Below, piece after piece: positions 23,201 to 30,407 of a stretch of DNA of 64,000 nucleotides. Source of the stretch: Solirubrobacter ginsenosidimutans (GTDB lineage Bacteria > Actinomycetota > Thermoleophilia > Solirubrobacterales > Solirubrobacteraceae); contig NZ_JAPDOD010000001.1 of the NCBI RefSeq assembly GCF_027587205.1, positions 62,001 through 126,000 on the forward strand, given 5' to 3'. Each line of letters starts with the position of its first letter. Positions within the stretch are counted from its first letter, which is position 1. Both the position numbers and the translations under genes were made by a program. Under the pieces are notes generated by a model. The model ran no database searches. It saw only the letters and a program-made list of their open reading frames with translations, and was not told the origin of the DNA.

Positions 23201-25675
23201 CTGGCCTACGGCGGGTACACCTACCAGATATCCGTGCCGTACTCCGCCGACTGCGCGCCGTCGCTGGCGAGCCTGGTCGCGGAGATCGAGAGCGGGTTCG
23301 CCTTCCTGCGCCGGACCGGCAACGAGCAGACCGGCCGGTGGCTCGACAGCTATCAGTGGCTCGCCGGTGTCCTGGGCGGCGAAGTGGCCGGCGAGGCGGT
23401 CCCGCTCGATCGCTACGCCGACGACCCGACCGCGCTGATCTACGCGCATCTGTGCCGCGCCATCGCTGCCGCCATCTTTGGTGACGCCGCCGGCCTGGCG
23501 CAGCACAGCGCCGCGGCGATCGAGCTGCTCCCGGCCGTCCATGGCTTCTACGTCGTCGCCCAGGTCCGCCTGCTGCGCGGGTTGGCCGTCGCCGACGAGG
23601 CCCGGGGCGCAGACGCCGAGGCGCGCGACGATCTCATCGCCGAGTTGGACGAACTCGCTCGCTGGCTGGGCGGCCGGGCCGCGCACGCACCCGACAACTT
23701 CCTCCACCTGCTGCGGCTGATCGAGGCCGAGCGGGCGTGGGCGGTGGGCGACTTCGGGGCCGCCGTGCTCGCCTTCGACGCCGCGCGGCGCGAGGCCGCC
23801 CGCCGTCAGCGGCCCTGGCACGCGGCCCTGATCGCCGAGCGAGCGGCCCGCTTCTATCGCGCCCACGACGTCGAGCAGGCCGGCGACGATCTCCTCGCCG
23901 AGGCTCGCCGCCAGTACCTTGCCTGGGGCGCGACGGCGAAGGTCGCCCAGATCGACTGGGCGCACCCGCCCCTGAGAAACCAGACCGACGCGGCCGCGGA
24001 GCACGGTGGAGCGGAGCCCGCCGATCTCTCCCGTCACCGCTCGACCGTCACGACCGGGACGATCGACCTGCTCGGGATCCTGTCCGCCTCCCAGGCGCTC
24101 AGCTCGGAGACGAGCATCGAACGGCTGCACGCGCGCGTGGTCGAGGTGCTCGGCGCGATGACCGGCGCCACCGGTGTCCACTTGCTGCTGTGGAGCGACG
24201 CGCTGCAGGACTGGCTGCTCCCTGCAAGCCGCGCCGGCGGCTCCGTTCCGGCGCACGACACCGACGAGCCGGCGGTCCCGATGTCCGTGTTGCGGTACGT
24301 CCAGCGGACGCGCGAACCGCTGGTCGTGCGCGATGCCGTCGGCGACGACCGCTTCACCCGTGACCCCTACTTCGCCGGCCTCGGCGCCTGCTCGGTGCTG
24401 GCCGTCCCGATCGTCAGCCGCGGCACGCTGCAGGCACTGCTGGTACTGGAGAACCGGCTCATCCGCGACGCGTTCACGACCCAGCGGCTGGACGCGGTCA
24501 AGCTGATCGCCGGACAACTCGCCGTCTCCCTGGACAACACGCAACTGTATGCCGACTATCGCCGCATCGCCGACGAGCAGGCGGCCCTGCGACGCGTGGC
24601 GACGCTTGTCGCAGAAGGTCCCGCGCCCACCGCGGTCTTCGACGCCGTGGCCACAGAGATGCAGGGGCTACTGGACGCCGACGGCGTGACGCTGGGGCGC
24701 TACGAGCCGGGCAACGCGATCACCGTCATGGCCCATCGCGGATTCGAGGGGTGGCAACTGCCCGTCGGCGAGCGTTTCACCCACGACGGTGACAGCGTGA
24801 CGGCCAGGGTGCGCCGCACCGGGCGGCCGGCGCGGATGGAGTTCGCCGGCGAGCCGGACGCTGCCTTCACGCGGCTCGTCCAGGACCTCGGTGTGCGCGC
24901 GGGCGTCGGGGCGCCGATCGTCGTCGAGGGCCGGCTGTGGGGCATCGCGGTCGTGTACTGGACGCGCGAGCAGTCACCGCCCGCGGACAGCGTGGAGCGC
25001 ATCGACCAGTTCGCGAAGCTGCTCGAGACCGCGATCGCGAACGCCGACAGCCGCGACCAGCTCATCGCCTCCCGCGCCCGTCTTCTCGCGGCCGGCGACG
25101 AGGCCCGCCGCCGCGTGGTCCGCGACCTCCACGACGGCGCCCAACAGCGACTCATCAACGCCACCCTCACGCTCAAACTCGCCCAGCGAGCGCTTCAGAG
25201 CGCCGACGCGGAGGCGGTGTCACTCGTCGGCGAGGCGCTCGAGGCGGTCGAGCAGGGAAACGAGGAGATCCGCGAGCTGGCACACGGGATGCACCCCGTC
25301 GCCCTCACGCGCGGCGGCCTGCACGCGGCGCTCAGCGCGATCGCGGCCCGCCTCGACGTGCCCGTCGACATGGACATCCCGGATGAGCGGTTCCCCGCGG
25401 AGATCGAGGCGAGTGCGTACTTCATCGTGGCGGAGGCACTCACCAACACGGTCAAGCACGCGCAAGCGACGCGCGCGCAAGTCAGCGTCTCCGTCGAGCA
25501 CGGCCTGCTCCGCGCCGAGATTCGCGACGACGGGATCGGCGGCGCCGATCAGCACGGTCACGGACTCGTGGGGATGAGCGACCGAGTCGCCGCCCTGCGG
25601 GGACGATTTGCGCTCACGAGCCCGCCTGGCGCGGGCACGCTCATCGTCGCGACGCTGCCGATCGCACCCGGCTGA
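20249..25675 (+). CDS. Ser/Thr kinase - AAA ATPase - GAF - histidine kinase fusion
   Basis: A 1808-residue multidomain signalling protein. In order: a protein-kinase domain (residues 20-270) with K40, HRDLAPANIVV (D125, N130) and a DFA instead of DFG at 143-145; an AAA_16/STAND ATPase with Walker A GAPGVGKTAL (K325) and a VVVFLDDLQW Walker B; a long TPR-like helical region (about 700-1230); two GAF domains (about 1284-1430 and 1442-1607, the second starting with the EQAALRRVATLVAEG linker); HisKA_3 with H1628 in [11 protein letters not shown]; and an intact ATPase domain (AEALTNTVKHA, RDDGIGGAD). This fusion class is known in actinobacteria and cyanobacteria; the input signal is unknown. Confidence 0.9.
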   Translation: MGTGRSPLDRGASARTEVLHASERTRITRLFLHDRTVIRKEPLGADAERRMRHELAMLERLRGAAGVAQLADAPRLPGSIVLVDVGGTSLVELAKPLVVDELVRLALLVARAVAAMHRQGVMHRDLAPANIVVADGGAPCLVDFALATTLAEVRPDFVHPSEIVGTLAYLAPEQTGRTGRFVDERADLYALGATLYELATGEPPFGSGDPLRLVHDHLARVPIPPARVNPEVPAQVSEIVMHLLEKEPDNRYQTAAGLVRDLEAVDGTGDASLSIGERDFLVRLLPPSRLVGRDAEVQTLRGAFEEALVGRCRGVLVSGAPGVGKTALAAEVRPVVASRGGWFVAGKFDQHRRDLEFDAAHQALRALGRVLLAEPEHELSRLRAGILDEVGANAGLLTAVVPEFAALLAAPPDAGDPLTAQVRAAQAGLAVLRAVASPQRPVVVFLDDLQWAGRTPLGFMDLVLTGEPIDGLLLVGAYRDDNLDGEHPLEALLSRYNDQGGVRHLRLANLSGATLVDMVAEMLHVDRERAAGLVTAIEPHTHGNPYDTVELLDALRRDGVLTATADGWRWDDAVARARLRRSEVAEPLGARIEQLGPQSRKLVQAMACLGGRVELRLLQTATGEPAGAVEPLLAPALAEGLLVLDSGEREAARFRHDRIRELVLDGLDPQRRRALQLAIARRLVAAPEWFAVAAEQYLAVVDEVDDPPERQRVVALLRRAADQARLIGDYARVNALLVAALRLVDSFDTAAVLTLRTGRHAALFSLGRLEEADAEYREIEQLRPSAIDRAEATAVQVRSLSHQTRFAEAVELGLGALRACGIEVPGAGGFSAGLDEKFDRLHRWLDSTGPAEDLSRRELSDPALLATSNLIDAVLPLGYFVADAPMVAWLAMEAVRTWIEHGPSRLLVGSAAHAAYQAGPQRDDYPAAYRALRRIVALGEAHGYEPGTSQARYMAATSAGWFEPIESGIHAAHQAREGLIAGGELAYGGYTYQISVPYSADCAPSLASLVAEIESGFAFLRRTGNEQTGRWLDSYQWLAGVLGGEVAGEAVPLDRYADDPTALIYAHLCRAIAAAIFGDAAGLAQHSAAAIELLPAVHGFYVVAQVRLLRGLAVADEARGADAEARDDLIAELDELARWLGGRAAHAPDNFLHLLRLIEAERAWAVGDFGAAVLAFDAARREAARRQRPWHAALIAERAARFYRAHDVEQAGDDLLAEARRQYLAWGATAKVAQIDWAHPPLRNQTDAAAEHGGAEPADLSRHRSTVTTGTIDLLGILSASQALSSETSIERLHARVVEVLGAMTGATGVHLLLWSDALQDWLLPASRAGGSVPAHDTDEPAVPMSVLRYVQRTREPLVVRDAVGDDRFTRDPYFAGLGACSVLAVPIVSRGTLQALLVLENRLIRDAFTTQRLDAVKLIAGQLAVSLDNTQLYADYRRIADEQAALRRVATLVAEGPAPTAVFDAVATEMQGLLDADGVTLGRYEPGNAITVMAHRGFEGWQLPVGERFTHDGDSVTARVRRTGRPARMEFAGEPDAAFTRLVQDLGVRAGVGAPIVVEGRLWGIAVVYWTREQSPPADSVERIDQFAKLLETAIANADSRDQLIASRARLLAAGDEARRRVVRDLHDGAQQRLINATLTLKLAQRALQSADAEAVSLVGEALEAVEQGNEEIRELAHGMHPVALTRGGLHAALSAIAARLDVPVDMDIPDERFPAEIEASAYFIVAEALTNTVKHAQATRAQVSVSVEHGLLRAEIRDDGIGGADQHGHGLVGMSDRVAALRGRFALTSPPGAGTLIVATLPIAPG

Positions 25676-25730
25676 GCCCAAGCCCCGTCGCATTCTCACC
25701 CCGGTTGCTTGAAAGAAATTCGGGAGGCGG

Positions 25731-25757
25731 TGTCGGATCGGCCAGGTGGCGTTCGTA
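25731..25757 (+). promoter_or_regulatory. candidate ECF42-type promoter
   Basis: TGTCGG (25731-25736), 17 nt, then CGTAG (25754-25758). ECF42 sigma factors are reported to recognise a TGTCGA-like -35 and a CG-rich -10, and autoregulate operons that encode a YCII/DGPF protein, which is the arrangement downstream. A hairpin GCCGCCC/GGGCGGC (25769-25788) follows in the leader. Confidence 0.4.
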
Positions 25758-25810
25758 GTGGGGGTGAGGCCGCCCACAAGGGGGCGGCGCCAAGGGAAAG
25801 GAATCGCGAC

Positions 25811-26431
25811 ATGAAGCTGACGACCATGACTCAGGTCACCATCGACGGAGTGATGCAGGGAAACGGCGGCGCGTCGGAGGAGGACCGCAGGAACGGATTC
25901 GAGCGTGGGGGATGGGCGCTGGGGAAGGGCGACGCGGATACGCACGCCTTCATGAACGAGACCTACCAGCGCGCCGACGCGTTCCTGTTCGGCCGGCGGA
26001 CGTACGAGCTGTTCGCCAGCTCGTGGGGGTCCTTGACGATCGAGGATGTCCCTGGCTGGGAGCGCGTCTGGCAGGCGTTGGACACCCGGCCCAAGTATGT
26101 GGCATCGACCACGCTCGCCGATCCGGCGTGGTCGGACACGACCGTCCTGTCCGGCGACCTTGCGACCGCCATCGCCGACCTGAAGGCCCAGCCGGGGGGC
26201 GAGCTGCAGGTGCACGGCAGCGGCACCCTGACCCGATGGCTGCTCGAGAACGATCTGGTCGATGAGATGACCTTGCTTGTCGTTCCCGTGATCCTCGGCC
26301 AGGGCGCGCGGCTGTTCCCCGACGCCGGCCCGGACCTCGCGCTCGACCTGGTCGAGTCGAGAGTCGACTCGAAGGGCGTGACGATCCAGGTCTACCGGCC
26401 GGCCGGGCGCCCGCAGTACGCAGGAAACTGA
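25811..26431 (+). CDS. dihydrofolate reductase family protein (RibD C-terminal domain)
   Basis: A 206-residue RibD_C/DHFR-fold protein. Seen: MKLTTMTQVTIDGVMQGNGG, FGRRTYELFASSW, YVASTTL, HGSGTLTRWLLENDLVDEM, and VPVILGQGARLF, the usual family blocks. Many such proteins are uncharacterised reductases that accompany ECF42 sigma operons. ATG 25811 follows GGGAAAGGA; the longer reading from 25709 has no ribosome-binding site. First gene of the operon with the YCII and sigma genes. Confidence 0.85.
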   Translation: MKLTTMTQVTIDGVMQGNGGASEEDRRNGFERGGWALGKGDADTHAFMNETYQRADAFLFGRRTYELFASSWGSLTIEDVPGWERVWQALDTRPKYVASTTLADPAWSDTTVLSGDLATAIADLKAQPGGELQVHGSGTLTRWLLENDLVDEMTLLVVPVILGQGARLFPDAGPDLALDLVESRVDSKGVTIQVYRPAGRPQYAGN

Positions 26432-26468
26432 CGCACCTGACCCGCGTACGACAGGAGACGATCTTCAG

Positions 26469-26792
26469 ATGCAATACCTGCTTTCCGTGATCCACGACCA
26501 GGTCGGCCTCGCCACCCCGGAAGAGGACGCTGCGATCGACGTGTTCAATGACCGGCTCCAGGCCGAGGGCCACTGGGTCTTTGCCGGCGGCCTCGCCTCG
26601 CCCGACACGGCCACCGTCATCGACAACCGGGGTGGGGAGGCGCTGGTCACCGACGGGCCCTTTCTGGAGTCCAAGGAGTACCTCGCCGGCTTCTGGATCA
26701 TCGAGGCCCCCGACCTCGACGTGGCGATCGAGCTCGCCACCGCGGGGTCGAAGGCCTGCAATCGGAAGGTCGAGGTGCGCCCGTTCCAGTGA
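26469..26792 (+). CDS. YCII/DGPF family protein
   Basis: A 107-residue single-domain YCII protein with the signature TDGPFLESKEYLAGFWIIEA. DGPF proteins are the genomic hallmark partners of ECF42 sigma factors, with unknown biochemical role. AGGAGA lies 10 nt before the ATG. Its TGA overlaps the sigma-factor GTG (GTGA, 26789-26792). Confidence 0.88.
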   Translation: MQYLLSVIHDQVGLATPEEDAAIDVFNDRLQAEGHWVFAGGLASPDTATVIDNRGGEALVTDGPFLESKEYLAGFWIIEAPDLDVAIELATAGSKACNRKVEVRPFQ

Positions 26793-28072
26793 ACGTCGCC
26801 GACGTCGAGCGGGCGATCACCCGGGTCCACCACGAGGAGTGGGCGCGGGTGGTCGCCTCCCTGACGAGGCGCTTCGGTGACCTCGACATCGCCGAGGAGG
26901 CGGCCGCCGAGGCGTTCGCGACCGCCGTCGAGCGGTGGCCGGCCGACGGCGTACCCCCCAACCCCGGGGCCTGGCTGACCACCACCGCCAACCGCAAGGC
27001 CATCGACCGGATCCGGCGCGAGAACAAGCGCGACGACAAGCACAAGGAGGCTCGGATGGTGTACGACGACGACCCGCCCGAACCTCTCGGCGCCATCGAC
27101 GACGACCGGCTCCGGCTGCTGTTCACCTGCTGTCATCCGGCGCTGGCGATGCAAGCCCGCGTGGCGCTGACGCTGCGCCTGGTCGGCGGTCTGACCGTGC
27201 CCGAGATCGCCCGCGCCTTCCTGGTGCAGGCGACCACCTTGGAACAGCGGATCACCCGCGCGAAGGCCAAGATCAAGGCGGCTCGCATCCCCTATCGCGT
27301 GCCCTCCGCCGAGGATCTCCCGGCACGCGTCTCCGGCGTGCTCGCCGTCCTCTTTCTCGTCTTCAACGAGGGCTACCTGGCGACCGGCCCCGACACCGAT
27401 CCCCTCCGTCACGACCTGACCGCCGAGGCGATCCGGCTCACCCGCCTGATCCGTGCCCTGCTGCCGGACGACGGTGAGGTCGCCGGGCTGCTGGCGCTGA
27501 TGCTCCTCACCGAGGCCCGTCGCCCCGCCCGGGTCTCGGCCGGCGGCGAACTGGTCGCCCTCGACGAGCAGGACCGTGGTGCCTGGGACGCCGCGATGAT
27601 CGCCGAGGGCCACCGGCTGGTGCGCGAGCGGCTCGTCGCTGCCGCCGCCGGGGTGGCTCCGGGTCGTTACCAGATCCTTGCGGCGATCAACGCCGTGCAC
27701 ACCTCCGCCCGCGACATGCGCGACACCGACTGGTCGCAGGTCCTTGCCCTCTACGACCAGCTCGTCCGCCTCGACCCCTCGCCGATCATCGCCCTCAACC
27801 GGGCCATCGCGGTCGCCGAGCTCGACGGCCCGCAGGTGGCACTGGCGGCCGTCGACCGGCTTGAGGACGAGCTGGCCGGCTATCACGCCTACCACGCCAC
27901 CCGCGCCGACCTGCTGCGCAGGCTGGGCCAAAGTCAGCAGTCGCGCGCGGCGTACGCCAGAGCCATCGAGCTGGCGGGCAACACCGCCGAGATCGCCTAC
28001 CTGACACGCCGCCGCGACCAACTGCGGGTTTCCCGCACCAGTGGACGTAGTTCCCCCGCTCGAGAGCCGTAG
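26789..28072 (+). CDS. ECF42-group RNA polymerase sigma factor
   Basis: A 427-residue ECF sigma factor with a C-terminal TPR-like extension. Seen: sigma region 2 (RFGDLDIAEEAAAEAFATAV, PGAWLTTTANRKAIDRIRRE), region 4 (RVALTLRLVGGLTVPEIARA, TTLEQRITRAKAKIKAA), then the conserved extension with LAVLFLVFNEGYLAT, LLALMLLTEARRPARV, YQILAAINAVH and SPIIALNRAIAVAE. The extension is typical of ECF42 and regulates it in place of an anti-sigma factor. GTG start overlaps the YCII stop. The last 15 residues (RVSRTSGRSSPAREP) are not usual and may be a read-on tail. Confidence 0.9.
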   Translation: MNVADVERAITRVHHEEWARVVASLTRRFGDLDIAEEAAAEAFATAVERWPADGVPPNPGAWLTTTANRKAIDRIRRENKRDDKHKEARMVYDDDPPEPLGAIDDDRLRLLFTCCHPALAMQARVALTLRLVGGLTVPEIARAFLVQATTLEQRITRAKAKIKAARIPYRVPSAEDLPARVSGVLAVLFLVFNEGYLATGPDTDPLRHDLTAEAIRLTRLIRALLPDDGEVAGLLALMLLTEARRPARVSAGGELVALDEQDRGAWDAAMIAEGHRLVRERLVAAAAGVAPGRYQILAAINAVHTSARDMRDTDWSQVLALYDQLVRLDPSPIIALNRAIAVAELDGPQVALAAVDRLEDELAGYHAYHATRADLLRRLGQSQQSRAAYARAIELAGNTAEIAYLTRRRDQLRVSRTSGRSSPAREP

Positions 28073-28144
28073 TTCCCCACATCACCACGAATCGCGGGTT
28101 GCCGATACGGGTGGTGTCACCCCCAATCTGGAGCGAAGCAATCG

Positions 28145-28825
28145 ATGTCGATTCATACCAACGAGCCGCAGACCGGTCAGGATTCGTCCGAGGGCCATCG
28201 GAATCCGAAGGCCGAGGCCAAGGCAGCTAAGGCATACGCCAAGGCCGTGCGCCCTTGGTACAAGAAGAAGCGCGTCCTGATCCCTGCGGGGTTGGTCGCG
28301 CTCGCGATGGTGGGCGCGGCGACATCGAGCCAGAGCCCTGAGAGCGGCAGCACGACCACCACGGCAGTTGCCGACACGAAGGCCGCCAAGTCGGATAAGA
28401 AGGCGGGCAAGTCCGAGGAGAACGTCGCCAAGGTCGGTCAGACCGTGACGAACGCTGGGACGACGTACAGGGTCACGACGGCGAAGACGACGAAGAGAAT
28501 CGGCGATCCCGATCTGCTCGGCGCGCGTGCCGATGGCGTCTTTGTGGTCGTGAGCCTTGAGTTGACCAACACCAAGGACGAGACCAAGACGTTCATGGAC
28601 AGCAACGCCAAGCTCAAGACGTCGGACGGCAAAGAGTATGAGACGTCCGACAAGGCAGTGATGGCGTTCGGCGATGACAGCCTGATGCTCAAGGACATCC
28701 AGCCGGACCTCACGACCCGTGGCAAGCTGGCGTTCGAGATTCCGCCGAGCAAGGTGAGCAACTCCACCCTCGTGATCGAGGACCTGTGGGGCTCGGGCGA
28801 CGTCAAGGTCGCCCTCGGCTTGTAG
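28145..28825 (+). CDS. membrane-anchored DUF4352 protein
   Basis: A 226-residue protein: a basic cytoplasmic N-terminus (KAEAKAAKAYAKAVRPWYKK), one transmembrane helix (about 46-62, VLIPAGLVALAMVGAA), a Ser/Thr/Lys-rich linker, and an extracytoplasmic DUF4352 beta-sandwich (about 98-226; VFVVVSLELTNTKDETKTF, LKDIQPDLTTRGKLAFEIP). DUF4352 resembles telokin-like domains and often stands on actinobacterial surfaces. Codon usage is somewhat less GC-rich (many AAG, GAG) than its neighbours. Not obviously part of the sigma operon (72-bp gap). Confidence 0.78.
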   Translation: MSIHTNEPQTGQDSSEGHRNPKAEAKAAKAYAKAVRPWYKKKRVLIPAGLVALAMVGAATSSQSPESGSTTTTAVADTKAAKSDKKAGKSEENVAKVGQTVTNAGTTYRVTTAKTTKRIGDPDLLGARADGVFVVVSLELTNTKDETKTFMDSNAKLKTSDGKEYETSDKAVMAFGDDSLMLKDIQPDLTTRGKLAFEIPPSKVSNSTLVIEDLWGSGDVKVALGL

Positions 28826-28874
28826 AAGAGCTCCCCCGCGTCCGCGTCTTTGGTGATGCGCTGTCGGCCGCGCC

Positions 28875-28908
28875 GACCGCGAGCGGGCATTGCAGCCCGC
28901 TCGCGGTC
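28875..28908. terminator. 14-bp-stem hairpin terminator
   Basis: GACCGCGAGCGGGC (28875-28888) pairs perfectly with 28895-28908 around the 6-nt loop ATTGCA. It lies between the DUF4352 gene and the convergent propeller gene; no T-run follows, as is common in high-GC actinobacteria. Confidence 0.7.
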
Positions 28909-28943
28909 GTTGGGCGGCCGCTGCTTGCGCTGGCGAGCGCGGG

Positions 28944-29936
28944 CTACTTGAGACCGCCCCAGTCCGGAGCGCTGTCCCACTGCGGGGTGCGCGTGACCGG
29001 CGTGATCGCGGTGCCATCCGTCAGCATGCGGAACACGTCGGCGGCGCCGTCGGTGCCGGTGAGGCCGAACGTGATCGAGGTTCCGTCGGGCGAGAACGAC
29101 GACGAGTAGAGCTTCGTCTCGGCCGGCACGTGTGTGAGCTGCTCGAGCCCCGTCCCGTCCGGGCGGATCGTGTACATGTTCGAGTTGAGGAAGTCGTCGG
29201 TTTCAGGCGCGCGGAAGAGGATCCGCGATCCGTCGGGTGACCAGTCGGGGCCGTCGCCGGCGGACAGCTCCCACGGCGTGATGCGGCGCAGACCGGTCCC
29301 GTCGGCGTTGACGACGAACACGGCGCCCTTGTTGGCTGGCTTGGCCGTGATGTTGTGCCGGACGAATACGAGCCGCTTGCCGTCCGGCGACCACTGGACC
29401 TGGTCGTCCTCGGCGGCTCGCCGCGGCGGGAGCGTGACGCGGCGCAGGTGGCTGCCGTCCAGCCGCATGCGGTAGATCGAGACGTGCTCGATGATGTCGT
29501 CGACGATGCGCCCACTCGCGCGCGCGAACGCGATCTCCTTGCCGTTCGGCGAGATCGCGGGGTAGAAGTTGTCGGCGCAGCGTGGCGGCGCTTGGCCCGG
29601 GGCGCAGCCGTTGCCGACCTCGCGCACGCGCGAGCCGTCCGGCCGCACGGTGTAGATGTGGCAGAAGTCGCCGCAGCGCTGGAACGCGATCAGGCTGCTG
29701 TCCGGGGCGAAGTCCGGGAAGTCGTCGCTCAGGTCGTCGGGCGGGGTGGTGACCTGGCGTTCCGCGGTGCCGTCGGGGGCGATCGTGAAGATCGCGCCGT
29801 GGGTGCGGTCGGGCCCGAGGTAGCGCCGGAAGGCGATCGGGCCGTTGCGGCCGGGGGCCGTGGCGTGTGCCGTCTCCGCCGCAGCGCCGACGAGCAGCGC
29901 CGCGAAGGCAAGACCTGTGAGGGATCTGGCGGTCAT
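28944..29936 (-). CDS. secreted TolB/WD40-like six-bladed beta-propeller
   Basis: A 330-residue protein with a Sec signal peptide (SLTGLAFAALLVGAAAETAHA) and six PD40-type blades, each with a WSPDGKRLVF- or FAPDSSLIAF-like motif. No catalytic domain follows, so it is a ligand- or protein-binding propeller in the cell envelope. Its start is divergent from the receiver gene at 30054; the shared 117-bp region holds the palindrome 30003-30020, so it may belong to the same regulon as the two-component genes. Confidence 0.82.
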   Translation of the reverse strand: MTARSLTGLAFAALLVGAAAETAHATAPGRNGPIAFRRYLGPDRTHGAIFTIAPDGTAERQVTTPPDDLSDDFPDFAPDSSLIAFQRCGDFCHIYTVRPDGSRVREVGNGCAPGQAPPRCADNFYPAISPNGKEIAFARASGRIVDDIIEHVSIYRMRLDGSHLRRVTLPPRRAAEDDQVQWSPDGKRLVFVRHNITAKPANKGAVFVVNADGTGLRRITPWELSAGDGPDWSPDGSRILFRAPETDDFLNSNMYTIRPDGTGLEQLTHVPAETKLYSSSFSPDGTSITFGLTGTDGAADVFRMLTDGTAITPVTRTPQWDSAPDWGGLK

Positions 29937-30002
29937 GCCGTGACGCTATGAAGCGCCACGCGCCGGCACATCGGGGCCTGCACGAGACTTCCGGGCGCGC
30001 CG

Positions 30003-30020
30003 ACTGTGGCTAGCCACAAT
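30003..30020. promoter_or_regulatory. palindromic operator ACTGTGGCTAGCCACAAT (site 1)
   Basis: Contains a perfect 14-bp palindrome (30005-30018). Site 2 at 33739-33756 matches it at 14 of 18 bases, and three of the four differences are such that each site keeps its own symmetry. It lies 42 bp (centre) before the receiver gene and 75 bp before the propeller gene. Likely bound by the NarL-type regulator at 35439-36089; inference. Confidence 0.6.
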
Positions 30021-30053
30021 GGCAGCGCGCCCGCTCTCTGAGACGATCGCCCC

Positions 30054-30407
30054 GTGCGCCCAACGGTGCTGGTCGTCGACGACCACGCGGAGTTCCGCCA
30101 CTCCGCGCGTGCGCTGCTGGACGCTGAGGGTTTCGAGGTCGTCGCGGAAGCGAGCGACGGCGCCGAGGCACTGGCCGCGAACGAGCGCGCGAAGCCCGCG
30201 ATCGTGCTGCTCGACGTCCAGCTTCCCGACCTCGACGGGTTCGCCGTCGCGGAGCAGCTGGCGCGGGGACCCGACCCGCCGGCGGTCGTGCTCACCTCAG
30301 GGCGCGACGCGCGTACGTTCGGCGCGCGGTTGAGCACCGCGGCCGCGCGTGGGTTCATCGCCAAGCGCGACCTCAGCGGAGCAGCGCTTGCCCGCCTCCT
30401 GGGCTGA
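30054..30407 (+). CDS. single-domain response regulator (receiver only)
   Basis: A 117-residue CheY-like receiver with all active-site residues: the acidic pair in LVVDDH, the phospho-Asp in LLDVQLPDLDG, the Thr/Ser in VLTSG and the Lys in IAKRDL. There is no output domain; the protein ends right after helix 5. GTG start. It overlaps the kinase gene that follows. It could act as a phosphate sink or shuttle between the kinases of this island. Confidence 0.87.
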   Translation: MRPTVLVVDDHAEFRHSARALLDAEGFEVVAEASDGAEALAANERAKPAIVLLDVQLPDLDGFAVAEQLARGPDPPAVVLTSGRDARTFGARLSTAAARGFIAKRDLSGAALARLLG

